NCBI RefSeq assembly: GCF_013408245.1
Contig: NZ_JACBYS010000001.1
Location: 2,418,001-2,482,000, forward strand
Source: Duganella sp. 1224
Lineage (GTDB): Bacteria > Pseudomonadota > Gammaproteobacteria > Burkholderiales > Burkholderiaceae_D
Reading direction: 5' to 3'
DNA: 64,000 bases
Shown here in pieces: positions 18,017 to 26,397 of the stretch. Positions within the stretch are counted from its first letter, which is position 1; each line of letters opens with the position of its first letter. Below the pieces are notes generated by a model. The model ran no database searches. It was not told the origin of the DNA and worked only from the letters and a program-made list of their open reading frames with translations. The translations under genes and the position numbers were made by a program.

Positions 18017-19131
18017 GGCTCGACGAAGCCGATGCGGTCGGTGGTGGCGTTGCGCGCGTCCTGCACCGAGATCTTGCCCTCGGCCAGCAACGCGTGCAGC
18101 GCCGTGTTCATCGTGTGGCAGCCCTCGCCCGGCTGGTCTTCCATCCAGATGCGCAGGTTGGAAATCTTGCCATTGGCGATCATCTCGGTCACCTGCGGAT
18201 TATTGGTCAGGCACTCGGTGGCCAGGTAGTAGCGCTCGCCCTTGACGGCCGGCAGCAGCGCCTGGCACAGCACCCCGCGCAGCGCGTGGGCCAGCGCCTG
18301 GGCCTGCGCCTCGGTGTTGCCCAGCAGGCGCAACATCTTCTGCAAGCCCAGCTCGGTCGAGCGCGCGTGCAGCGAGGCCAGCACCAGGGGACCGGCTTCG
18401 GCCAGCGCCAGCGCCTCCTGCGCGGTCTGGGCGTCGCGGATTTCGCCGATGACGATCACGTCCGGCCGCTCGCGCAGCGCATCCAGCGCGCCCAGATAAA
18501 AGCTCTCGACGTCGCCGTCGGCGCCCACCTCGCGCTGGGTGATCACGCACTGGCGCTGCGGGATCAGGGTTTCCACCGGGTCCTCGATGGTGATGATGTG
18601 GCCGGAGCGGTGCTTGTTGATCTCGTCCAGCATGGAGGCGATGGTGGTCGACTTGCCCTGGCAGGTGTCGCCGATGATCAGCACCAGCCCACTGGTCAGC
18701 TTGGCGAAGTTCTGCTCGTGCTGACCCAGGCCCAGCTTGGCCAGCGGCATCGGTTCCTTGGGGAAGCGGCGGATCACGCAACCGAGCCGCTTGCGGCCCT
18801 GGAAGCTGAAGCAGTTGGCGCGGATGCGCGCCGTGTGCAGGTCGACCGCGCGGTCGAAGGCGCGGTCCTGGATGCGCTCCGCCCAGTTCGGTTCCACCAC
18901 CTCGAAGAATTCCTGCAACTCCTCGCGCGTGATGGGCGAGTCGGTGACGGCCACCAGCCCCTTGGGCTGGCGCAGCATCAACGGGCTGTTCTGGTGGATC
19001 AGGATATCGCTGAAAATCAGCTTGGAGTTCAGCAGGTGCAGGATCTGCTCGACGAGCGTGCCGAACACCGGATGGTCTTCGTTCTCGATATAGCTCAGGG
19101 TGCGAATTTGCGACGATTGGTAGTGTTCCAT
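18013..19131 (-). CDS. Orphan PilT/PilU-family ATPase
   Basis: A 372-residue hexameric secretion/retraction-type ATPase. Residues ~1-115 are the PAS-like N-terminal domain (SDILIHQNSPLMLRQ). The Walker A loop reads GDTCQGKST (usual PilT: GPTGSGKST). The Asp box, IITIEDPVE, and Walker B, VIVIGEIRDAQTA, are normal; the His box is SLHARSTE rather than the usual HTNSA. With GKST kept, ATPase activity is plausible. No pilus genes are nearby, so the substrate machine is unknown; PilU-like retraction is the default guess. Confidence 0.85.
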   Translation of the reverse strand: MEHYQSSQIRTLSYIENEDHPVFGTLVEQILHLLNSKLIFSDILIHQNSPLMLRQPKGLVAVTDSPITREELQEFFEVVEPNWAERIQDRAFDRAVDLHTARIRANCFSFQGRKRLGCVIRRFPKEPMPLAKLGLGQHEQNFAKLTSGLVLIIGDTCQGKSTTIASMLDEINKHRSGHIITIEDPVETLIPQRQCVITQREVGADGDVESFYLGALDALRERPDVIVIGEIRDAQTAQEALALAEAGPLVLASLHARSTELGLQKMLRLLGNTEAQAQALAHALRGVLCQALLPAVKGERYYLATECLTNNPQVTEMIANGKISNLRIWMEDQPGEGCHTMNTALHALLAEGKISVQDARNATTDRIGFVEP

Positions 19132-19161
19132 CTCTGCTCAAATCTCCGTGGATGCCGGATG

Positions 19162-19167
19162 ATTATA
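19162..19167 (-). promoter_or_regulatory. -10 box of the PilT-like gene
   Basis: TATAAT on the minus strand ~31 nt upstream of the ATPase start codon, in the 65-nt gap left after the truncated methyltransferase gene. A weak TTTCGG sits 18 nt upstream of it. Confidence 0.45.
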
Positions 19168-19196
19168 AGAGAAAAACTTGCAACACCGAAACTTTT

Positions 19197-19841
19197 TCAG
19201 TCCCGCCGCTTGGGATAGCGGAAACCGTTGCGCAAATCCATACTGAAGCGTTCGCCGTTGGCGGTGACCAGCACATGCTCGGGCGGTTCCTCGCCCGCCA
19301 GTGGCCGGTAGAACACCGGCAGGCCCTCGGCCTTGCGCACCAGCTCGTCGCAGCGCTCGTAGACGTTGGGGCAGCCGGTGTCGGCCAGCAGGGCCTGCAC
19401 GATCGGCACCTTCCAGGCGTCGACGCCGGCCGACTGGAACTGGCAGATCAGGTAGCCGGCGGTGCCGCCCCAGCTGTCCACCAGCAGGCCCGGCAGGCCG
19501 TCCTCGTCGCCGCGGATCACCGGCACCAGGTCGGTCGGGGCGGCGGCGCGCACGCTGCCGGCGCGCTTGGCGATGGCGGCGCGCACGCGGCGCTTCATCA
19601 TCGCGTGGTCGACCGGCTCGTCCTGCTGGTAGCTCCAGACGCGCGCGCGGATGTCGGATTTCGGGTTCCAGGCGGCGCGCGCGATGAACTGGCGCGACGA
19701 GGTCTGGAGCACGGCGGTGGCGCCGGGCTGGTTCTTTTCTTGCGGGCGGCCGTCGACGCGCTCGATGGCGGTGGCGTAGACCAGCAGGTCGCCGGCCAGC
19801 AGGCGTTTTTCCTTGCCCTGTTTGATGGTGATGGTAAGCAT
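19197..19841 (-). pseudogene. Truncated RlmI-like rRNA methyltransferase (N-terminal half)
   Basis: 214 residues that match only the front half of RlmI-type 23S rRNA m5C methyltransferases (usually ~390-400 aa). Residues ~1-75 are the PUA-like RNA-binding domain (LLAGDLLVYATAIE). Residues ~85-195 are the EEHEE-type middle domain (LVPVIRGDEDGLPGLLVDSW, NVYERCDELVRKAEGL). The frame ends MDLRNGFRYPKRRD-stop, where homologues begin the SAM-binding Rossmann domain (GxKTGFYLDQR). No methyltransferase motif exists downstream in any frame. It may be a pseudogene or a stand-alone RNA-binding remnant. Confidence 0.75.
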
Positions 19842-19988
19842 AGGCCGAATGATACCTCATGCGCAGCCCAGGCCCGGCTGCATGCATTCTGCGCCGCGCA
19901 GGCTGCAATCCGTCGCAGCGCGGTGTCGCGCGCCGGCACGGCTGCGTACCATGCATACTCAAGACAACTGATTTTGAGGAGAAACACC

Positions 19989-20759
19989 ATGATCCGCCGC
20001 CGCATCCTGACTTCCCTGCTGCTCTCCGCCGGCCTGCTGGCCGCCGCCCCCGTCATGGTCGCCCAGGCCGGACCGCTCAGTTGGCTCGGCGGCGGCGAGC
20101 GCGTGCAAGGCAGCGGCAAGATCGTCAAGCAGAACCGCGAGGTCGGCCACTTCAGCGCGCTGTCGATCGGCATCAGCAGCGACGTCGACATCCGCCTCGG
20201 CAACACCGAAGGCGTGATCGTTGAAACCGACGACAACCTCCAGCCGCTGATCGAAACCCGGGTCGAGGACGGCACGCTGCGGATCCGCCCGGCGAAGAAC
20301 AACCTGCGGGTCGACACCCGCAACATGAAGATCATCGTCATGGCGCGCACGCTGGACAAGCTGTCCATCGGCGGCTCCGGCAACGTCAGCGCCGACAAGC
20401 TGCGCGGCGAAAAGCTGACCATCGACGTCGGCGGCTCGGGCTCGGTCAACATCGGTCAGATGGACAGCGAATCGGTGTCCATCGCACTGGGCGGCAGCGG
20501 CAGCCTGAAGGCGGCCGGCAACACCGAGCGCCTGCAGGTGTCGATCGGCGGCTCGGGCAAGGTGCAGGTCGGCCAGCTGCAGTCGCGCGACGCCGTGGTC
20601 AGCATCGGCGGCTCCGGCCAGGCCACCGTGTGGGCCAAAAAATCGCTGAACCTGAGCGTGGCCGGTTCCGGCGACATCCATTACTACGGCGACCCGCAGA
20701 TCAGCAAGAGCGTCATGGGCTCCGGCAGCATCCAGCGCCTGGGTGGCGCCCCGCTCTGA
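19989..20759 (+). CDS. GIN-domain (DUF2807) exported protein
   Basis: A 256-residue envelope protein with a basic signal peptide ending near PVMVAQAG. The mature part is a putative right-handed beta-helix with repeated GGSGxV turns (LSIGGSGNVS, VGGSGSVNIG, LGGSGSLKAAG, IGGSGKVQVG, IGGSGQATVW, VAGSGDIHYYG), the hallmark of the auto-transporter-like head GIN domain. Function is unknown; homologues are outer-membrane or periplasmic adhesin-like proteins. GAGGAG lies ~8 nt before the ATG at 19989. It is divergent from the truncated methyltransferase gene. Confidence 0.88.
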   Translation: MIRRRILTSLLLSAGLLAAAPVMVAQAGPLSWLGGGERVQGSGKIVKQNREVGHFSALSIGISSDVDIRLGNTEGVIVETDDNLQPLIETRVEDGTLRIRPAKNNLRVDTRNMKIIVMARTLDKLSIGGSGNVSADKLRGEKLTIDVGGSGSVNIGQMDSESVSIALGGSGSLKAAGNTERLQVSIGGSGKVQVGQLQSRDAVVSIGGSGQATVWAKKSLNLSVAGSGDIHYYGDPQISKSVMGSGSIQRLGGAPL

Positions 20760-21572
20760 TCAGTTGAGCTTGTCGAGCAATTGCTGCACGGCGGCGGTAA
20801 TCGCCGCCGCTTGCGCTTGCGCTTGCGCCACTTCCACCACCGGCAAATCGCCAAACGGCTTGCGGGCGCTGCGCACCTGGGCCGCGCTGGTGTCCAGACT
20901 GTCCAGTTCGGAAGCGCGGGCGCGCCAGTAGGTGGGCTTGCGCGCTTGCGCGGCTTGGGCCGCCGCCAGCGCCGCGCCGATCTCGCCGTTGATGCCGCTG
21001 GCCGGATAGGCGCAGCCGTCGGCGGTCTGGCCCTGTTCCACCGCGTTCAGGCAGGCCAGCACGCCCGCCAGGCGGGCGGCACGGTCGGCCGGCAGCGCGT
21101 CTTCATGCAGCGGGTCGACCAGCACCAGGCCGGCCACCGCGCCGCGCGCGCGCCAGGTGAACTGCTGCGCCACCAGCGCGCCATAGCCGGCGCCCACCAG
21201 CACGAACGGCGCCTCCAGGTGGGTGTTCCTGACCAGAAAACTCAAGTCCTTGCTGGCGTTGGCGACCGTGGCGGCGCGGATGATGGGATCGCTGGCGCCC
21301 AGGCCGGCGCGGTCGTAGACGCAGGCGCGGGTGCGCGCCGCCACCGCTGGCAGCACCGCCGACCAGTCCCAGCCAGCGCGGCCAGCATCGGCCTCGAACA
21401 ACACGGTCGGCGATCCTTTGCCGGTGCAATACAGGTTGAGCTTGCGGCCGCCGACGTCAACCCGCACTTGCGGCCCGGCCAGGGCATTTTGGCCGGCCGG
21501 CGGTTCAGCGCGGGCGCCAGCGCCGGCCAGCATGGCAAGGGCCACACAGGCCTGGAACAGATGTTTTTTCAT
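20760..21572 (-). CDS. Exported alpha/beta-hydrolase lacking the nucleophile
   Basis: A 270-residue protein with a signal peptide (MKKHLFQACVALAMLAGAGARA). The alpha/beta-hydrolase landmarks are LYCTGKGSPTVLFEADAG (strand b3 and oxyanion loop) and ACVYDRAGLGASD. The nucleophile elbow reads LVGAGYGALVAQQF where active relatives have GHSYGG: the catalytic serine is Gly and the preceding His is Ala. The codons (GGC GCC GGC TAT GGC) leave no ambiguity. A C-terminal catalytic histidine is not evident either. It is probably a non-enzymatic binding protein or a decayed hydrolase. Start 21572 is chosen because the signal peptide begins there. Confidence 0.8.
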   Translation of the reverse strand: MKKHLFQACVALAMLAGAGARAEPPAGQNALAGPQVRVDVGGRKLNLYCTGKGSPTVLFEADAGRAGWDWSAVLPAVAARTRACVYDRAGLGASDPIIRAATVANASKDLSFLVRNTHLEAPFVLVGAGYGALVAQQFTWRARGAVAGLVLVDPLHEDALPADRAARLAGVLACLNAVEQGQTADGCAYPASGINGEIGAALAAAQAAQARKPTYWRARASELDSLDTSAAQVRSARKPFGDLPVVEVAQAQAQAAAITAAVQQLLDKLN

Positions 21573-21700
21573 GGCATGAAATATATCATTGCGAAGAGGG
21601 AAATTGGCTGCGGTCGCACGGGGTAATCGTTTTTCTGGCAAAGTAGCGGGTATTCGGCGCCGGCACGGGCGCCCTTGACAGACATTACCGGAGATTTCGC

Positions 21701-23146
21701 ATGACTACGACCAACTACCCTAACGTCCGCCTCCTGATCGCCAACGAGTGGACCGACGCCGTCGGCGGCAAGACCCTTCCGGTCGTCAATCCGGCCACCG
21801 GCAAGGAAATCGGCACCGTGGCGCACGCCAGCATCGCCGACCTGGACCGCGCGTTGGCCGCGGCGCAGAAAGGTTTCGAGGCCTGGCGCAAGGTGCCGGC
21901 CTTCGAGCGCACCGCCACGCTGCGCCGCGCCGCGGCCCTGCTGCGCGACCGCGCCGACGAGATCGCCCGCCTGCTGACCCAGGAACAGGGCAAGCCGCTG
22001 GCCCAGGCGCGCGCCGAGGCGATGGCTGGCGCCGACATCATCGACTGGTTCGCGGCCGAGGGCATGCGCGTCTATGGCCGCATCGTGCCGTCGCGTAATC
22101 CGGCGGCGCAGCAGCTGGTGCTGAAGGAGCCGGTCGGCCCGGTGGCGGCGTTCACGCCGTGGAACTTCCCGATCAACCAGGTGGTGCGCAAGCTGGCCGC
22201 GGCGCTGACCACCGGCTGCTCCTTCCTGTGCAAGGCGCCGGAGGAAACCCCGGCCTCGCCGGCCGCGCTGTTCCAGTGCTTCATCGATGCCGGCGTGCCG
22301 GCCGGCACGGTAGGCCTGGTGTTCGGCAATCCGGCCGAGATTTCCAACTACCTGATTCCGCACCCGGTGATCCGCAAGGTGACCTTCACCGGTTCGACGC
22401 CGGTGGGCAAGCAGCTGGCCGCGCTGGCCGGCGCGCACATGAAGCGCGTGACGATGGAGCTGGGCGGCCACGCGCCGGTGATCGTGGCGGAAGACGCCGA
22501 CGTGGCGCTGGCGGTGGAAGCAGCCGGCGGCGCCAAGTTCCGCAATGCCGGCCAGGTGTGCATCTCGCCGACCCGCTTCCTGGTGCATAACAGCATCAAG
22601 GAGGAATTCACCCGCGCGATGGTGGCGCACGCCGAGCGTCTGCAGTTGGGCAACGGCCTGGTGGAAGGCACGACGCTGGGGCCGCTGGCCAATCCGCGCC
22701 GCGTGGCGGCCATGACGCAGTTCGTGGAGGATGCGCGCGCCAAGGGCGCCAATGTGGCGACCGGTGGTTTGCGCGTGGGCAGCGAGGGCAACTTCTTCGC
22801 GCCGACCATTCTGGCCGATGTGCCGCTGAACGCCAGCGTGTTCAACGACGAGCCGTTTGGCCCGGTGGCGGCGATACGCGGTTTCGATACGCTGGATGAG
22901 GCGATTGCCGAGTCCAACCGGTTGCCGTTTGGCCTGGCCGGCTATGCGTTCACCCGGTCGATCAAGAACGCGCATCAGCTGATGCACAATGTGGAGGTGG
23001 GCATGCTGTGGCTGAACCAGCCCGCCACCCCGAGCGCCGAGATGCCGTTTGGCGGCGTGAAGGATTCGGGCTATGGCTCGGAAGGCGGCCCGGAGGCGCT
23101 GGAAGCGTATCTGAACACCAAGTCGGTATCGCTGCTGGGCGTGTAA
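21701..23146 (+). CDS. NAD(P)-dependent semialdehyde dehydrogenase (GabD-like)
   Basis: A 481-residue aldehyde dehydrogenase. The NAD-binding and catalytic motifs are intact: [20 protein letters not shown], the general-base glutamate in MELGGHAP, and the nucleophile in [11 protein letters not shown]. Sequence style ([37 protein letters not shown] at the end) fits the succinate-semialdehyde / alpha-ketoglutarate-semialdehyde group. Exact substrate cannot be separated by eye. It stands alone with its own ~128-nt upstream region, so no pathway context is given. Confidence 0.88.
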   Translation: MTTTNYPNVRLLIANEWTDAVGGKTLPVVNPATGKEIGTVAHASIADLDRALAAAQKGFEAWRKVPAFERTATLRRAAALLRDRADEIARLLTQEQGKPLAQARAEAMAGADIIDWFAAEGMRVYGRIVPSRNPAAQQLVLKEPVGPVAAFTPWNFPINQVVRKLAAALTTGCSFLCKAPEETPASPAALFQCFIDAGVPAGTVGLVFGNPAEISNYLIPHPVIRKVTFTGSTPVGKQLAALAGAHMKRVTMELGGHAPVIVAEDADVALAVEAAGGAKFRNAGQVCISPTRFLVHNSIKEEFTRAMVAHAERLQLGNGLVEGTTLGPLANPRRVAAMTQFVEDARAKGANVATGGLRVGSEGNFFAPTILADVPLNASVFNDEPFGPVAAIRGFDTLDEAIAESNRLPFGLAGYAFTRSIKNAHQLMHNVEVGMLWLNQPATPSAEMPFGGVKDSGYGSEGGPEALEAYLNTKSVSLLGV

Positions 23147-23155
23147 GCTTTTGTC

Positions 23156-24301
23156 TCAGCCCTCGGCAAACAACTGCCGGGGGCTGGCGCCATCAAATAG
23201 CGCCCTGATCCAGCGGTTCAGCTGATCCACATCGGCGACTGCAACACGCGACGCCACTTCGGGTGGCATCGCGTCACCAATCAAGCTACACACCAAACTC
23301 CGCAGCGCCAGCCGCTGCCCTTCGCGGCGTCCCTGCTCCAGGCCACGTTCAAGCCCCTGCTCCAGGCCACGTTCCAGACCTTGCTCCAAACCTTGTTGCA
23401 GGCCTTGCTCCAAACCTTGTTGCAGGCCTTGCTCCAAGCCTTGCTCCAAGCCTTGCTCCAGGCCTTCCTGCAGTCCCTGCTTCAATCCCTCTTCCCGCCC
23501 TTGCTGCAGTCCTTCCACAATTGCTTTTTCGCGTGCCTTGGCGATCGGACGTTCAAACATTCCGGGGTCGAACATTTCGTCGTATGAGAATTTTCTGCGC
23601 ATTTTCATGGTGAATGCCTCCTCAAGATCCATGCTAGTCTCCACTGCGGCGTCCTGCAAGGTGAACTGAATCCAGCGCGTCAGGCGGTCACGGACCGCGT
23701 CCATGTCACGCTCCCGTATGCGCTCCGCCAGCAGATCCAGCGCCTCGCGCAGTTCCGGATCCGTGGCGGCATCCAGCAAGCGGAACAACAGGCTGACGAC
23801 ATCGGCCCGCGCGGTACCGTGGTGCTGGTCGATCAGCAGATATTGCTGGCCCGGCTGAAAGCGCTCCAGCCCAAATGGCGCCGGCAACATCAGCGAGGTC
23901 AAGCTGGTGGCGGCGCGCCAGGGACTGCGGCCGTGATACAGCACGAGCGGCAGCACCGGCGGCAGCTTGCCATGCTTGCTGAGCTTATGCTGCGCCACCA
24001 GATCCTGGTAGAGCAAGCCCACGTAGACCTGCATGCGCAAGGCCATCCACTTATCCGGCCGCGCCTGGAATTCCAGCAGAATGTAGACATACACCCACTC
24101 GCCGCCAATCCGCGCCCGCCACACCACATCGTCATGGCGCGCCTGGCCGTGATCGCTGGCATAGCTGGCGTTGACGCGTTCCAGCGCCTCCACCGTCAAG
24201 CCCCGCGCCCAATCTGCGCTGAGAAAACCGGCCACCAGGTCGCGCACGATTTCCGGATGGGCGAATAACTGCTTGTACAGATTGTCGGCGCGGGCGTTCA
24301 T
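23156..24301 (-). CDS. Rpn-family PD-(D/E)XK nuclease with internal start
   Basis: A 381-residue recombination-promoting nuclease / 'putative transposase' family protein. Residues ~1-230 are the nuclease part: LFAHPEIVRDLVAGFL, HDDVVWRARI and YILLEFQARPDK, where the D...ExQ active site of the family lies. Residues 263-330 are seventeen tetrapeptides of the EQGL/QQGL type. An in-frame ATG (M232, 23608) with GAGGAGG 8 nt upstream could make a separate 150-residue C-terminal product. E. coli RpnA is reported to make a C-terminal intragenic antitoxin in this way. No transposon ends flank it. Confidence 0.88.
   Translation of the reverse strand: MNARADNLYKQLFAHPEIVRDLVAGFLSADWARGLTVEALERVNASYASDHGQARHDDVVWRARIGGEWVYVYILLEFQARPDKWMALRMQVYVGLLYQDLVAQHKLSKHGKLPPVLPLVLYHGRSPWRAATSLTSLMLPAPFGLERFQPGQQYLLIDQHHGTARADVVSLLFRLLDAATDPELREALDLLAERIRERDMDAVRDRLTRWIQFTLQDAAVETSMDLEEAFTMKMRRKFSYDEMFDPGMFERPIAKAREKAIVEGLQQGREEGLKQGLQEGLEQGLEQGLEQGLQQGLEQGLQQGLEQGLERGLEQGLERGLEQGRREGQRLALRSLVCSLIGDAMPPEVASRVAVADVDQLNRWIRALFDGASPRQLFAEG
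23312..23515. repeat. 12-nt in-frame tandem repeats in the Rpn gene
   Basis: Seventeen consecutive 12-nt units (on the minus strand coding QGLE, EGLE, QGLQ, RGLE and similar). The middle units, around 23390-23465, are nearly identical (TTGGAGCAAGGC type). Unit size is a multiple of three, so slippage would change length by four residues without breaking the frame. Confidence 0.88.
23606..23623 (-). promoter_or_regulatory. Internal ribosome-binding site and start in the Rpn gene
   Basis: On the minus strand GAGGAGG (23623-23617), an 8-nt spacer, then ATG (23608-23606) in frame with the nuclease. This is a stronger signal than anything before the full-length start at 24301. Confidence 0.6.
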
Positions 24302-24399
24302 GAAAAATATTCTAGCTTTCGCCCCCGTTGCCGAGTACGCTTGGTGACGGGCCTGGTTTGGCGCTCCTCAACAAAACCTCACAAGAAGGAGAAATACAC

Positions 24400-25659
24400 T
24401 TGAAAGCGATCGTTTCATCCGTCCTCCTGTTCGCCTGCGCCGCCACGGCCAGCGCCGCCGGCATCACCGCCGTCAAGGCCGCGCACATGGTCGACGTGCG
24501 CAACGGCACGTTGATCGACAACGCCGTGGTGCTGATCGACGGCGAGCGCATCACCGCCGCCGGTGGCAACCTCGCCATCCCGGCCGGCGCCACCATCATC
24601 GACCTCGGCAACAAGACCCTGCTGCCCGGCCTGATCGACAGCCACACCCACATCACCGGCCGCCCGGAAGATGCCGGCTACGGCATCATCGCCAAATCGA
24701 TCCCGCGCATCACGCTGACCGGCGCCCACAACGCCCTGACCACGCTGCGCGCCGGCTTCACCACCATCCGCGACGTCGGCGCCGACGGCTATACCGACAT
24801 CGGCCTGCGCGACGCCATCAACGACGGCGAGGTGCCCGGCCCGCGCATCCTCGCCTCCGGCCCGCCGCTCGGCATCACCGGCGGCCACTGCGACGACACC
24901 ATGCATGCGCCGGAATACAAGACCAGCGCGCTCGGCGTGGCCGACGGCGTTGACGAGGCGCTCAAGGTCACGCGCCGCAACATCAAGTACGGCGCCGACG
25001 TCATCAAGATCTGCGCCACCGGCGGCGTGCTGTCCTTCGGCGACGACCCGCGCACCTCGCAATACACGCTGGAAGAACTGAAAGCCATCATCGGCGACGC
25101 CCACCGCCTCGGCCGCAAGGCCGCCGCCCACGCGCACGGCGGCGACGGCATCCGCCTGTCGGTGCTGGCCGGCATCGACTCGATCGAGCACGGCTCTTAC
25201 ATCGACGACGAAGGCATCAAGCTGATGAAGGAACACAAGACCTACCTGGTGCCCACGCTGTACCTGGGCGACTGGCTGATCGACAACGCCGAGGCGATCA
25301 AGCTGCCCAAGCCGCTGCTGGACAAGGCCAAGGTGGTGCTGCCGCAGGCGCGCATCAACATCGGCAAGGCCATCAAGGCCGGCGTGCCGATCGCCTTCGG
25401 CACCGACGCCGCCGTCTACCCGCACGGCCTCAACGCGCGCGAATTCGCCGTGCTGGTCAAACTGGGCATGACACCGGCGCAGGCGATCCGCACCGCCACC
25501 GTCAACGCGGCCGATCTGCTGGGCTGGAGCGACAAGGTGGGCAGCATCGAGGCCGGCAAGTACGCCGACCTCATCGCCGTGGACGGCGAGCCGCTGAAGG
25601 ATGTGCGCGCACTGGAACAGGTCCAGTGGGTGATGAAGGGCGGCGCGGTGGTGAAGTAA
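24400..25659 (+). CDS. Exported metal-dependent amidohydrolase
   Basis: A 419-residue amidohydrolase-superfamily protein of the imidazolonepropionase/prolidase-like group. It has a signal peptide ([19 protein letters not shown]), the HTH metal pair in [10 protein letters not shown], a lysine candidate in VIKICATGG, histidines in [10 protein letters not shown] and IEHGSYID, and the final aspartate in [12 protein letters not shown]. Homologues are secreted Xaa-Pro dipeptidases or broad amidases; substrate is open. The start is a TTG at 24400 with AAGGAG 8 nt upstream; the frame opens further upstream but only this start yields a signal peptide. Confidence 0.87.
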   Translation: MKAIVSSVLLFACAATASAAGITAVKAAHMVDVRNGTLIDNAVVLIDGERITAAGGNLAIPAGATIIDLGNKTLLPGLIDSHTHITGRPEDAGYGIIAKSIPRITLTGAHNALTTLRAGFTTIRDVGADGYTDIGLRDAINDGEVPGPRILASGPPLGITGGHCDDTMHAPEYKTSALGVADGVDEALKVTRRNIKYGADVIKICATGGVLSFGDDPRTSQYTLEELKAIIGDAHRLGRKAAAHAHGGDGIRLSVLAGIDSIEHGSYIDDEGIKLMKEHKTYLVPTLYLGDWLIDNAEAIKLPKPLLDKAKVVLPQARINIGKAIKAGVPIAFGTDAAVYPHGLNAREFAVLVKLGMTPAQAIRTATVNAADLLGWSDKVGSIEAGKYADLIAVDGEPLKDVRALEQVQWVMKGGAVVK

Positions 25660-25665
25660 GTAGCG

Positions 25666-26397
25666 TTACCCGGGCTGCATGTGCGGCAGCAACAATTTAC
25701 TTAACCTTGCCACGAGCCGGTGCGTATTGATCTGTGCTGTTGCCGAGATAGGAACAATCGCTGTCGTCGCCAGTTTCAGCTTCTTGCTGATACCGGCGAT
25801 GCGCAGGTCGACGTTGTTCCACTGATCCACGCTGATTTCCACAGGTTGCCGACGATTCAACGGCTCGACTTTGTCGATCGCGTTCAACGCGACGATCACT
25901 TTGGCGCGTTCAGCGCGCTGTTGAAACAGTTCGCCGAAAACCCACTCGTCGACAGCGTAGTCGCGCTGGTCGGCCCGCATAAAGTAAATCACCGCATGGG
26001 CTTTCTCCAGCGCGGCGCGATAGAGTTCAATGTATTCCGCGTCGAGCTGCGGATTCTCTCCGATACCGGGCAAATCGGCCAACGAAAAATAATGCAGGCC
26101 CACAGCAGAGGGGAATTTGAATTCCACCGACTGCATGATGCGGGTACAGCCCTCGGTATCGCTGGTATCAAAGGCAACCTCGCCAATCAGACTATTGAGT
26201 GTGGTCGACTTGCCATAGCCGGATTTACCCATCACGATCACCTGCAGATCTTCCGACACTTCGCGGCCGCGACGCCATCGAGACGCAGAGGCCGGCATCG
26301 GCAGCCCGTCCTGCAAAAAATTGAAGGCGTCGCAGTGGGACACCAGGTCGTCAATCGAACGGATAAGCTTGACGGTGCACGCCAGCGCGGGCTTCAT
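25666..26397 (-). CDS. GTPase B of the EcsC-GTPase-GTPase operon
   Basis: A 243-residue P-loop GTPase. G1 is GKSGYGKST (~56-64), G2 lies in DTEGCTRIM, G3 is DLPGIG and G4 is the NxxD form ALNAID. After the G domain the protein ends with a short helical tail and no membrane segment. It is paralogous to the gene before it: both share the (T/V)E-x-CTR switch. The closest described group is the YfjP/YeeP/Era-like set. Translation is coupled: the stop of the upstream GTPase and this ATG overlap as TGATG. It is last in the operon and ends 6 nt from the convergent amidohydrolase gene. Function unknown. Confidence 0.85.
   Translation of the reverse strand: MKPALACTVKLIRSIDDLVSHCDAFNFLQDGLPMPASASRWRRGREVSEDLQVIVMGKSGYGKSTTLNSLIGEVAFDTSDTEGCTRIMQSVEFKFPSAVGLHYFSLADLPGIGENPQLDAEYIELYRAALEKAHAVIYFMRADQRDYAVDEWVFGELFQQRAERAKVIVALNAIDKVEPLNRRQPVEISVDQWNNVDLRIAGISKKLKLATTAIVPISATAQINTHRLVARLSKLLLPHMQPG

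Noticed and set aside
23312-23515. CRISPR array or satellite repeat
   Set aside because: Units are 12 nt, contiguous without spacers and code for tetrapeptides in one frame.
23156-24301. Insertion sequence (Rpn proteins are often labelled transposase)
   Set aside because: No terminal inverted repeats or target duplications are seen; the protein is a PD-(D/E)XK nuclease, not a DDE or HUH transposase.
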